Shown piece by piece: positions 25,301 to 32,875 of a DNA stretch of 55,929 bases. Location of the stretch: positions 1 to 55,929 of the forward strand of contig CABUPJ010000018.1 of NCBI GenBank assembly GCA_902493335.1, given 5' to 3'. The notes below the pieces were generated by a model. It saw only the letters and a list, made by a program, of their open reading frames with translations, had not been told where the DNA came from and made no database searches. Position 1 is the first letter of the stretch. Every line of letters starts with the position of its first letter. Both the position numbers and the translations under genes were made by a program. This DNA is from an uncultured Porphyromonadaceae bacterium. GTDB lineage: Bacteria > Bacteroidota > Bacteroidia > Bacteroidales > Muribaculaceae.

Positions 25301-26168
25301 GAAAAAAGATAATCTGGCAATCAACGGCAGATCGATAGAAAACGTGAGATGTTACCGCGAAGAGATTGTCGTGAAATATCCTTTGGAATCTATCACATAT
25401 AAAGATGTGAGCTATATCGTTGACCCGCATATCCGTAGAATCGTCGGGGAACGATTTGCCGAAGTAGATAACTCGGATAAGGAATTCGTGAAAAGCCTTG
25501 CCGAACGACCGTTGTATTCCGACAAGGCTGGCAAACATAAGATCAGAACCATCAGACTGATGTCGGGATTAAATCAATCGACTCTCGCAGGTGTACGCAA
25601 AAACGAATCGGGCGAAACAATCGGTTATGCCCAGAAACGCAACAATCACCATCTGGCTCTATATAAAGATCACGATGGCAAAATTGTGGAGTCAGTGGTG
25701 AGTTTCTGGGACTGTGTCAAGAGGAAAAAAGCCGGTCTGCCTGCCATAATCAAGAATCCGGCTGAAGCGTGGAGCATGCTCTTTGCCGGCGCAGAGGCCG
25801 GATGTTTTGAAGAAATAGCCGGCACTTTACCACCCGACGGCAGTGAGTTTGTCATGTCGCTCCAACGCAATGAAATGGTAGTACTCGGCATGTCAGACGA
25901 TGAGTGGTCTGACGCTGTCGCATCTAATGACATTCGCGCCATCAATCGCCATCTCTATAGAGTCTGGAAATTAAGGGCAGGAGAATATTGTTTTAAATTT
26001 CAGACAAATACCACAGCAAAAAATGAAGAAGGAGATAAAGAAATCAAACAATACTACATTGTCTCATCAATTTCAGCATTAACGGCTCTGCATCCCCGAA
26101 AAGTGACAGTATCGATACTTGGCAAATTAAATAATCTCTCCGATGATAAAGAAAGTACTGTGTTTTAG
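22398..26168 (+). CDS. cas9: CRISPR-associated endonuclease Cas9, type II-C
   Basis: A 1256-residue RNA-guided DNA endonuclease. RuvC-I is VLGLDLGPTSIGWALIE with catalytic D7. An Arg-rich bridge helix lies near residues 55-78 (RTRCRQLRRNIDRFQLHREQ), followed by a REC lobe to about 550. RuvC-II is VRVELAREL with E569. The HNH domain (about 630-700) has two CxxC pairs (CMYC and CREC) and YDIEHIIPRS with catalytic H649. RuvC-III is HHALDAL with H817 and D820. The remaining C-terminal part should be the PAM-interacting domain. All catalytic residues are present, so the enzyme should be active. The absence of csn2 and cas4 makes the system II-C. It overlaps cas1 by 26 nt. The PAM cannot be read from sequence. 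Confidence 0.97.
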   Translation: MKVLGLDLGPTSIGWALIETDDNNRPESILGMGSRIIPYSIDNAASDFSKGKGESPCAERTRCRQLRRNIDRFQLHREQLVELLRETGIIRSDIKVSTANPLEVWKTRSDAATPGMKLPLEQLAAVLLHISHRRGYKHAKSDIADSGQTEYVSKINERYDEIKSTGKTVGQYFYSRLKESEIISRNGKKSYTYRIKEQVCPRQAYEEEVDRILMVQSEFYPEVLTEENKKAIKQVIFYQRPLKSCKNLVSFCQFERRQFLNKAGKKVESGPKVTPRTSPLAQMCRIYEAVNNIKLVNARRQNHKIDSTPSLFDDFTSAQREVRKSMPEYRINDEERERIFDFLNTHEKFTEKDLLKILGLTSENGFRSDKALGKGIQGNTTRCQIANALGNHPDKEKLLRFEISEVIPSSSPDVDTATGEIIARIDPQYINQPLYMLWHTLYSINDKDELFKTLSDKFGISDTETLERLYALDFVKAGYANKSAKFIRRLLPLLRRGMMYSDACAMLGVNHSKSITRRENEDRELQHHLMPLQKGELRQPVVEKILNQTVNVVNAIIDEYGGIDEVRVELARELKRDKEGREKMSRNISKNERENKVLEGEIEELNIRPTRRRIQKMKMLKETGNKCMYCGRPVTPYQFIEGHGYDIEHIIPRSRLFDDSLANKVCACRECNAAKGSQTAFDYMKSRSEQEFNSYIDRIEELYKANKISRTKRDRLRMSAADIPDDFIERDLRETQYISRKSMEILSVAVRNVYASSGMVTDFFRHAWGYDTILHDINLPRYEAAGLTEEIEYETHGQKHKDIRIKDWSKRKDHRHHALDALVVALTRQAYIQRLNTLNAQSDNDKGEKWAGLDKWAAERPHIDRRKVIEALETVAVSYKSGKKLTTPGKRYIRKNGRRICVQTGITIPRAPLHKETIYGKIKVDDGEKKLKYALQNLVLVKNSEIRRQLASRLQENDGDVGKTIKALKKDNLAINGRSIENVRCYREEIVVKYPLESITYKDVSYIVDPHIRRIVGERFAEVDNSDKEFVKSLAERPLYSDKAGKHKIRTIRLMSGLNQSTLAGVRKNESGETIGYAQKRNNHHLALYKDHDGKIVESVVSFWDCVKRKKAGLPAIIKNPAEAWSMLFAGAEAGCFEEIAGTLPPDGSEFVMSLQRNEMVVLGMSDDEWSDAVASNDIRAINRHLYRVWKLRAGEYCFKFQTNTTAKNEEGDKEIKQYYIVSSISALTALHPRKVTVSILGKLNNLSDDKESTVF

Positions 26169-27057
26169 CAATCGTGCGTACCTCTCTTGCAGGCAACGAC
26201 AGCTCATTATCCGCACTGACAATCGTGAGACAGGCGAGCCGTGCGAATATTCGCGTCCTATCGAAGATATAGGCGTTGTCGTGATAGAGAGCGAACAAGT
26301 CACACTGACATCCTGCCTTATGTCTACATTGTTGGAAAACAAGGTAGCCGTGATTATATGTGACGGCAAACATATGCCTTCAGGGCTGATGCTGCCCCTT
26401 GAAGGAAATACACTGCAATCCGAAAGATTTGACGCTCAGATCTCAGCGTCCTTACCTCTCAAAAAGCAATTGTGGCAACAGACCGTCACTATGAAGATAC
26501 GCAATCAGGCTGCTGTCCTAAAAAAAGCCAATGATATGGAAATTGGCAATATGCTTGCCTGGGCTTCACAGGTCAGGAGCGGAGACTCCGAAAATCTTGA
26601 AGGGAGGGCAGCCGCCTATTATTGGAAAAATCTATTCGGAGAAGACTCGGATTTCGTTAGAAGGCAAGAAGGAGATGACCCTAACGGGCTGCTTAACTAT
26701 GGTTATAGCATTCTTAGAGCCGTTATCGCCCGAAGTCTTGTGGCAAGCGGGCTCATTCCGACTCTCGGCATCCATCATTCCAATAAATATAATGCCTATT
26801 GCCTTGCAGATGACATTATGGAACCATACAGACCATATGTCGACCTGCTGGTTTTAGACATCATTCACAAACATCATCTGCCGCCCGAAATCTCAAATGA
26901 GACCAAAAGACATCTGCTGACAATACCTGCCATAGATGTCAGGATGGGAAAACTCTCTCGGCCATTAATGATTGCCGCTTCTATGACCAGTGCTTCGCTT
27001 GCGAAATGCTATCTTGGAGAGACAAGGAAACTCCTCTATCCCGAAATAGAGATTTAG
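26143..27057 (+). CDS. cas1: CRISPR-associated integrase Cas1 (type II)
   Basis: A 304-residue Cas1, the catalytic subunit of the Cas1-Cas2 spacer integrase. The N-terminal beta domain begins MIKKVLCFSNRAYLSCRQRQ, typical of type II Cas1. The helical domain contains LNYGYSILRAVIARSLVASG and then LGIHHSNKYNAYCLADDIME, which hold the conserved Glu/His/Asp metal ligands near residues 200-225. The start lies inside cas9 (26-nt overlap), indicating coupled translation. Cas2 follows after 14 nt. Confidence 0.97.
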   Translation: MIKKVLCFSNRAYLSCRQRQLIIRTDNRETGEPCEYSRPIEDIGVVVIESEQVTLTSCLMSTLLENKVAVIICDGKHMPSGLMLPLEGNTLQSERFDAQISASLPLKKQLWQQTVTMKIRNQAAVLKKANDMEIGNMLAWASQVRSGDSENLEGRAAAYYWKNLFGEDSDFVRRQEGDDPNGLLNYGYSILRAVIARSLVASGLIPTLGIHHSNKYNAYCLADDIMEPYRPYVDLLVLDIIHKHHLPPEISNETKRHLLTIPAIDVRMGKLSRPLMIAASMTSASLAKCYLGETRKLLYPEIEI

Positions 27058-27071
27058 GATATTGACATCAT

Positions 27072-27425
27072 ATGCCGACAGATTTTATCTCATATCGTCG
27101 AATAAGCTCTTATCAACTTATGTGGATATTGGTCATGTTTGATTTGCCCAACGATACCAAACAGCAACGAAAACGCTATTCTGAATTCCGAAAACTTCTT
27201 ATCCAGGATGGTTTCTCAATGTTTCAGTTCTCTATATATGTGCGCAATTGCCCGTCTCGCGAGAATACTAAAGTGCATATTGACAGAATAAAGAAATTTC
27301 TTCCTGAAGAAGGAAAAGTATGCATAATTACCATAACAGAAAAACAGTTTAATGAGATTATGTTATTTGAAGGATTGAAGAAGACGCCCCCTATGCCGGA
27401 AGCTATCCAACTTGAATTTTTTTGA
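27072..27425 (+). CDS. cas2: CRISPR-associated protein Cas2
   Basis: A 117-residue Cas2 that bridges two Cas1 dimers in the adaptation complex. The core ferredoxin-like fold contains MWILVMFDLPNDTKQQRK with the conserved Asp, DGFSMFQFSIYVRNCPSREN, and a C-terminal strand, EAIQLEFF. The start at 27072 gives a 16-residue N-terminal extension typical of type II-C Cas2; an internal ATG at 27120 is less likely. It is the last cas gene, followed by a hairpin terminator and the array. Confidence 0.95.
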   Translation: MPTDFISYRRISSYQLMWILVMFDLPNDTKQQRKRYSEFRKLLIQDGFSMFQFSIYVRNCPSRENTKVHIDRIKKFLPEEGKVCIITITEKQFNEIMLFEGLKKTPPMPEAIQLEFF

Positions 27426-27460
27426 TAAAACGACTTTACCACAACTTCAAAACTATAGAA

Positions 27461-27499
27461 CATAAAAAGTCAGAGATGTTTTTTCTCTGACTTTTTATG
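27461..27499. terminator. Bidirectional terminator between cas2 and the CRISPR array
   Basis: A perfect 15-bp inverted repeat, CATAAAAAGTCAGAG with CTCTGACTTTTTATG, and a 9-nt loop. The stem base is A/T-rich in both directions, so it can stop the cas operon from the left and array transcripts from the right. Confidence 0.8.
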
Positions 27500-27550
27500 T
27501 TTCTAATGTTTGGTTCAATTTGCTGTACATCAAGATTGTACAGCGGTTGT
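27500..27550. promoter_or_regulatory. Array-flanking leader with palindrome
   Basis: This 51-bp stretch separates the terminator from the first repeat. It contains the perfect inverted repeat GCTGTACA (27522-27529) with TGTACAGC (27537-27544), ending 6 nt before repeat 1. It adjoins the uniform end of the array, where new spacers would be expected, so it may be an integration-guiding leader. Confidence 0.45.
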
Positions 27551-28671
27551 GGTGTGATTTATCACACAAAAATAGTAAAATCAAGGCAAATCACAACATA
27601 GAATCGGGAGGGACAATCATGCACGACGGTGTGATTTATCACACAAAAATAGTAAAATCAAGGCAAATCACAACAGTTATTCGATTTGACAATTATTCTA
27701 AATGGGTGTGATTTATCACACAAAAATAGTAAAATCAAGGCAAATCACAACTTCTTTTTGGAATGAGTTTTACAACAGCGTGGTGTGATTTATCACACAA
27801 AAATAGTAAAATCAAGGCAAATCACAACAATTCTAAACCTGTAGAACTTTTGGAATCTGGTGTGATTTATCACACAAAAATAGTAAAATCAAGGCAAATC
27901 ACAACAACTCGCCAATAAATGTATACTCTGGTGATGGTGTGATTTATCACACAAAAATAGTAAAATCAAGGCAAATCACAACGAATTATATAAGGACAGT
28001 CAGCTTGACGATGGTGTGATTTATCACACAAAAATAGTAAAATCAAGGCAAATCACAACGTATTCCATGCCATCTGTTCACGCATCATGGTGTGATTTAT
28101 CACACAAAAATAGTAAAATCAAGGCAAATCACAACTGTCCCTAAAGATTCCCCTCGTAGTGTTAGGTGTGATTTATCACACAAAAATAGTAAAATCAAGG
28201 CAAATCACAACGGAGTCTGACCAGATTGATGACCTCCCCCGGTGTGATTTATCACACAAAAATAGTAAAATCAAGGCAAATCACAACCCCTTTCTTCGGT
28301 ACTTGCCGCATATGGTAGGTGTGATTTATCACACAAAAATAGTAAAATCAAGGCAAATCACAACAGCGTATCGCTTCGCAGGATTGGCAAAATCGGTGTG
28401 ATTTATCACACAAAAATAGTAAAATCAAGGCAAATCACAACAACTCGCCAATAAATGTATACTCTGGTGATGGTGTGATTTATCACACAAAAATAGTAAA
28501 ATCAAGGCAAATCACAACATAAAGTCCTCAAACCGTTCCGTTGCTGGTGGTGTGATTTATCACACAAAAATAATAAAATCAAAGCAAATCACAACGTATC
28601 GCCTCGCTGACCGCATCCTCGCGCGGTGTGATTTGTCACACAAAAGTAGTAAAATCAAAGCAAATAACAAT
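27551..28671 (-). CRISPR. Type II-C CRISPR array: 15 repeats of 47 bp, 14 spacers of 29-30 bp
   Basis: Repeats start at 27551, 27628, 27705, 27782, 27859, 27936, 28013, 28089, 28165, 28241, 28318, 28395, 28472, 28549 and 28625. The first 13 appear identical. Repeat 14 has two substitutions and repeat 15 about five, so the old, degenerate end is away from cas2. Read on the minus strand the repeat begins GTTGTGATTTGC and ends GTGTGATAAATCACACC, with a 7-bp palindrome at positions 31-46. The minus strand is chosen because it pairs with the tracrRNA and because each repeat holds TTG (2-4), 19 bp and TATTTTTG (24-31), a promoter reading into the next spacer. Spacers 5 (27906-27935) and 12 (28442-28471) are identical. 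The last repeat touches the stop codon of the neighbouring sensor gene. Confidence 0.98.
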
Positions 28672-31600
28672 CAGACTTCAAATGAGCTGGGGTTGGTGCC
28701 GAATTGTTTTTTGAAGCTGCGCGAGAAGTGGCTCAGCGACGAGAAGCCGGTCATGTCTGAGATCTCCGACAAGGTATAGCGGTGTTCTTTAATCAGTTCG
28801 GCGGCTCGGTTGAGCTTGTAGGTCTTGAAGAAGACCGAGGGCGGCTCGCCGGTGAGGCCTTTGACCTTGTAGTAGAATTTAGTGCGCGACATGTTCATCA
28901 GCCGGGCTATCTCGTTGACGTCTATCTCGGTGTTTGTCAGCTCTTTTTCCATCAGACCGTAGAGGTCTTTGAGGAAGGCGCTGTCCTGGGGCGAGATGAC
29001 GTCCTGGTCGACGTCTTCGACTGTCGTCACGGCGGTAATCATGCGGCGGGCGCGCTCGCGGTTGCGCAGCAGCGAACCTATCTGTGACGTGAGCACCGCC
29101 GGGTCGAATGGCTTGGTGATATAGGCGTCGGCCTCGGCTTCGAGGCCTTCGACCTGGTTCTCGGGAGTGGCTTTGGCCGTGAGAAGTATCACGGGGATAT
29201 GGCTGAAACGGAGGTCATGCTTAATGGTACGGCACAATTCGTAGCCGTCGGTGCCGGGCATGACGACGTCGCTTATTATCAGGGCGGGGATGTTCTCGTT
29301 GAGCCATTCGAGGGCGCTGGTGGCGTCGAAGCGTGTCACTACTTTATAGTTGGGCGACAGCAGCGAACGCATATACTCGGCGACCTGGATGTCGTCGTCG
29401 ACGACGAGTACGGTCGGTTTTGACTCTTCGTCGCTGTCCCGGTCGTTTATTTCGCGGTTTTCGGGTGTCAGAGGATAGGCGACAGGCTGGGATGGCGTGG
29501 TCTTATGTACGTCTGACGCATAGGCTTCCTGAGCGGCCGGGATTATAAGCACGAACTCTGCTCCTTCGAACGACGGATTGTCGACGGCCTTGAGGCTGCC
29601 GTGATGCAGGCGTGCAAGAGCCCGTGCATAGTACAGGCCTATGCCGGTGCCGCAGTTATAGCTGCCGCCCGAGGTGTTGCCGTCGAGCTGATAGTAGCGT
29701 TCGAAGATTTTCTCGAGTTTGTCAGACAGGATGCGCTGGCCCGTGTTGCGCACATATATCTTCAGTGAGCTGCCGAGCCCGGGGTCGTCGACGGTGTCGA
29801 GTCCGACTGTGATCGAGCCGCCGCGCGGTGTGAATTTCAAGGCGTTGGAAAGCAGATTATAGTAAATCTTCATTATCTTGTCGGCGTCGGCGGTGGCAAA
29901 ACAGTTTTCTTCCATGCCGTTGATGACAAAGTTTATCTCCTTGCCGGCGGCGTGATTGGCGAACGTGTCGGAAATCCGGCGCAGCATCGCCGCGATGTCG
30001 ATGCGTTCGACCTCGAGGGGCAGTGTGTCGTTCTCGAGTTTGTTGAAGTCAAGCAGCTGGTTGACGAGATTGAGCATACGTCTGACGTTGGTGTCGGCAA
30101 TCGACAGCAGGTGCCGGTTTTCGGCTGACATGCCTTCGGCGCCGACAAGTTGCTTTATCGGACCCGAAATCATTGTCAGAGGCGTGCGGAACTCGTGCGA
30201 TATATTGGCGAAAAAGCGCATGTTCATGTCGTTGATGTGGCGCTCGCGCTCTTTCTCGCGCCGGGCTTTGTTGACGGCGTGGCGTTCGGCGCGTATCTTC
30301 ATCGAAGTCATCACGAGCACGCCGACTATGCCGGCGACAAGGAGGCAATAGATGCATATCGCCCACCACGACAGCCACTTCGGTCTCTCGATGAAAACCC
30401 TGAGGCTTATCTCCGAGCTGTCGTCGCCGAGAATGCCGACACGGAAGATGTAGTTGCCCGCAGGCACGTTGGCGTAGTAAGCCTCGTGAGAGCCGGACGC
30501 CTCGACCCAGCCTTTGTCTATGCCTTCGAGCATATAGCGGTAGGCCACGCGGGGATTCTCGCAGTAGTCGACCGCCACAAACGAGATGCCGAAACTGTTG
30601 CTCTCGTAATCGAGGCGGACATCAGGCGCCAGCGACATGTCGCGGTCAATCTTGTCGCCGCCGGGCCGCACGGGATTGTTATGGACCATAAGGTCCTGAA
30701 AGAGAAGGCGAGCCTTGACATGCTTCGAGAGTTCGCGCGGATTGAACGATGTGACGCCGTGGGTGCCGCCGAAGTAGATGTTGCCCGCCGTGTCGACCGC
30801 CGCGGAGCGGTCGTAGAACTGGTTGCCGCCGGTGCCGTCATTGTCAAAGAAATGCTCGAATGTGCCTTTGTCAGGTGTATACCGGCTCAGGCCGTAGAGG
30901 GTGCTTATCCATAGCGAGCCGTCGCCATCGGGGCGTATCGCCGAGATGTCGGCGCAAGCCGCGCCGGGAACGGCGGTATAGGACGAATCGGCCGGATTAT
31001 ATTTCAGCAGGCCATTTGAAACGGTTCCTATCCACAATGTGCCGTCGGGCGCACGATAGACATCGGTGGGTATGAAATTTTTCAGCCTCAGAACCGAATT
31101 TATATCTTTGCCATTATCGGGGAGCGGACTGATTTCCATTGTGTTGACATCTATGAGCTTTATCGGATTGCCGAAAGCCGCAGCGAGGATATGGCTGTCG
31201 TCGTATTGTATCAGACCTGGAATAAAACAGAAACCTGAGTCAAAGACCTGAAGATGAGTAAACTGCCTGTCGCCACGGCGCATATAGTAGACGTAGGGCG
31301 AACCGCTGCCGAGCCATATCGTACCGTTTGAGTCCTCGGTAATCGACATTATGCCCCACGCCATGAAACGCTGTTCGATGCTGAGTCTGCCGCCGGCGTA
31401 GCGCCCCTGAAGAATCTCGCCTGACGTCAGCGTGAGCCACACACGGTTGTCAGAGTCGATGAATATATTCTTGATTGCTTCGTCATAGATGTTTTTGGCC
31501 GAGGAGAAATAAGAGAAGGGCATGTGGCTGATGCGGCCGGCCTTGTCGTCATAGACATAGACCCCGCCGTGGCGTGTGGCCATCCACAGGTTGTTGTCGC

Positions 31601-32654
31601 GGTCTATGGCCGTCGAGACGACCGACTGTCCGGCGAGGGCGTTGCTCACATATTTGTTGCGGTTGAAGCGTTCGGTATAATGATAATGCACGGCAATGCC
31701 CTGATCGTGACCGCCGAACCAAAGATTCTGCCGCGAATCGGTAAACATTGTCTTTATCTTGAAGTCAGGCACGTTGACCGGAAAGCCTGTTTCGCCCTGG
31801 GCCGTCACCGTTTCCTTGTCTCTGTCATAATAAAACATGCCGTCACCCGAACTCTGTATCAGTATGCCGTCGCCGTATGGGTGAATAATCTCGACAGCCG
31901 ATTTCGACAGCACGGGGTGAGACGCTATTGCCTCGGGCAGAGACACGAATCTGCGTTTATGTGTATCGAAGCGCCTGAGCATGTATCCGCCGAGCCACAG
32001 CTCGCCGCCATTGACGAGAGATGAGTTAGAGACGAAGAAACCCGTCGGCACCGAGTCGGCCGGCTGTCGCGAGGTCATATCGTAGCGGCGCAATGAATTT
32101 TCGCCTACAACCCACAGTTCGTCGCGGTCGGTGACATGAAGTTTCATATTATATATAGAACCGGGACAGGCGTTGTCGGCAAGCCGCTCGGTCGTGTCGG
32201 AGCCGGGATGATAGGCCAGCAGGCCGTTGGTCGTCAGAGCTATGACCGTCGAGTCGGTCATCTCGGCCAGACCTAACACCATATATTTTTCGCCGAGGGG
32301 CAGATTGCGGAAGTTGTCGCGGTCGGTATGCAGACTCACGCCGGCCACCGTAGCCACATAAACACGGCCATCGCGTGCGACAAGAATATCGCGCACCTGG
32401 TTGTTGGGCAGCGACAGCGAGTCCTCGCCCTCGAAATACTGGTAGAACTCGCGCGAGTTATAGCGGTTTAAGCCGCGGAATGTTCCTATCCATATCTGAC
32501 CCGTCGAGTCTTCGGCTATGTCATAGACAAACTGGTTTGATATATTATCGCTTTTTACCGGCGACGTCTCGGTCAGCCTGTCTTCAGACGGGCGCGAACA
32601 GGCACAGAGTGTCGCAAGACAAACAACGATGATTGACGGCAGATGAAATTTCAT
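28671..32654 (-). CDS. Hybrid two-component system sensor/regulator (HTCS)
   Basis: A 1327-residue one-protein phosphorelay controlling the adjacent PUL. A lipoprotein-like signal (CLATLCAC, Cys19) is followed by a periplasmic double beta-propeller of Reg_prop repeats (for example DSTGQIWIGTFRGLNRYN) to about residue 650. A Y_Y_Y domain (AYRYMLEGIDKGWVEASGS) and one membrane span (about 745-770) come next. HisKA has FANISHEFRTPLTM with phospho-acceptor H820. HATPase_c includes GTGIGLYYARAL. The receiver domain has VLVVDDD and ISDVVMPG with D1129. A C-terminal AraC-type DNA-binding domain ends SHFSRSFKKQFGTNPSSFEV. Oligosaccharide binding outside should activate the divergent operon. Its stop codon coincides with the end of the CRISPR array. 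Confidence 0.96.
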   Translation of the reverse strand: MKFHLPSIIVVCLATLCACSRPSEDRLTETSPVKSDNISNQFVYDIAEDSTGQIWIGTFRGLNRYNSREFYQYFEGEDSLSLPNNQVRDILVARDGRVYVATVAGVSLHTDRDNFRNLPLGEKYMVLGLAEMTDSTVIALTTNGLLAYHPGSDTTERLADNACPGSIYNMKLHVTDRDELWVVGENSLRRYDMTSRQPADSVPTGFFVSNSSLVNGGELWLGGYMLRRFDTHKRRFVSLPEAIASHPVLSKSAVEIIHPYGDGILIQSSGDGMFYYDRDKETVTAQGETGFPVNVPDFKIKTMFTDSRQNLWFGGHDQGIAVHYHYTERFNRNKYVSNALAGQSVVSTAIDRDNNLWMATRHGGVYVYDDKAGRISHMPFSYFSSAKNIYDEAIKNIFIDSDNRVWLTLTSGEILQGRYAGGRLSIEQRFMAWGIMSITEDSNGTIWLGSGSPYVYYMRRGDRQFTHLQVFDSGFCFIPGLIQYDDSHILAAAFGNPIKLIDVNTMEISPLPDNGKDINSVLRLKNFIPTDVYRAPDGTLWIGTVSNGLLKYNPADSSYTAVPGAACADISAIRPDGDGSLWISTLYGLSRYTPDKGTFEHFFDNDGTGGNQFYDRSAAVDTAGNIYFGGTHGVTSFNPRELSKHVKARLLFQDLMVHNNPVRPGGDKIDRDMSLAPDVRLDYESNSFGISFVAVDYCENPRVAYRYMLEGIDKGWVEASGSHEAYYANVPAGNYIFRVGILGDDSSEISLRVFIERPKWLSWWAICIYCLLVAGIVGVLVMTSMKIRAERHAVNKARREKERERHINDMNMRFFANISHEFRTPLTMISGPIKQLVGAEGMSAENRHLLSIADTNVRRMLNLVNQLLDFNKLENDTLPLEVERIDIAAMLRRISDTFANHAAGKEINFVINGMEENCFATADADKIMKIYYNLLSNALKFTPRGGSITVGLDTVDDPGLGSSLKIYVRNTGQRILSDKLEKIFERYYQLDGNTSGGSYNCGTGIGLYYARALARLHHGSLKAVDNPSFEGAEFVLIIPAAQEAYASDVHKTTPSQPVAYPLTPENREINDRDSDEESKPTVLVVDDDIQVAEYMRSLLSPNYKVVTRFDATSALEWLNENIPALIISDVVMPGTDGYELCRTIKHDLRFSHIPVILLTAKATPENQVEGLEAEADAYITKPFDPAVLTSQIGSLLRNRERARRMITAVTTVEDVDQDVISPQDSAFLKDLYGLMEKELTNTEIDVNEIARLMNMSRTKFYYKVKGLTGEPPSVFFKTYKLNRAAELIKEHRYTLSEISDMTGFSSLSHFSRSFKKQFGTNPSSFEV

Positions 32655-32677
32655 GGCTTGATTTTAGATTTATATTG

Positions 32678-32685
32678 CAAATTTA
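32678..32685 (-). promoter_or_regulatory. Promoter -7 box of the HTCS gene
   Basis: The minus strand reads TAAATTTG, a perfect TAnnTTTG match 24 nt before the HTCS start. Confidence 0.55.
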
Positions 32686-32834
32686 TTTATTTTTTCATTT
32701 TCAGGTGAGACTACGGGGTGTGATTTTGAGCTGTTTGAACGCACGGGCAAATATTTGAACAAATATGCAAACCTCTGTGACGGCAGAGGCAAAAGTTTTG
32801 AAAAAGGCGACAAGCCGACGCCGGCGAACGGTGA

Positions 32835-32842
32835 TAATTTTG
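32835..32842 (+). promoter_or_regulatory. Promoter -7 box of the PUL operon
   Basis: TAATTTTG, a perfect match, lies 34 nt before the ATG at 32876, with no good -33 element at the expected spacing. That is what is expected of a promoter needing an activator such as the HTCS. It rules out the upstream in-frame ATG at 32765. Confidence 0.6.
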
Positions 32843-32875
32843 CAGCGTAAAGCAAAACCTCTTCATTTCAGTTCC

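Noticed and set aside
27551..28671. Plus-strand transcription of the CRISPR array from a leader near cas2
   Set aside because: The tracrRNA anti-repeat pairs only with minus-strand repeat RNA, and the embedded promoters read on the minus strand.
27520..28779. Plus-strand frames running through the CRISPR array (27520-27711, 28159-28401, 28552-28779)
   Set aside because: They translate the repeats themselves (recurring VIYHTKIVKSRQITT) and are not genes.
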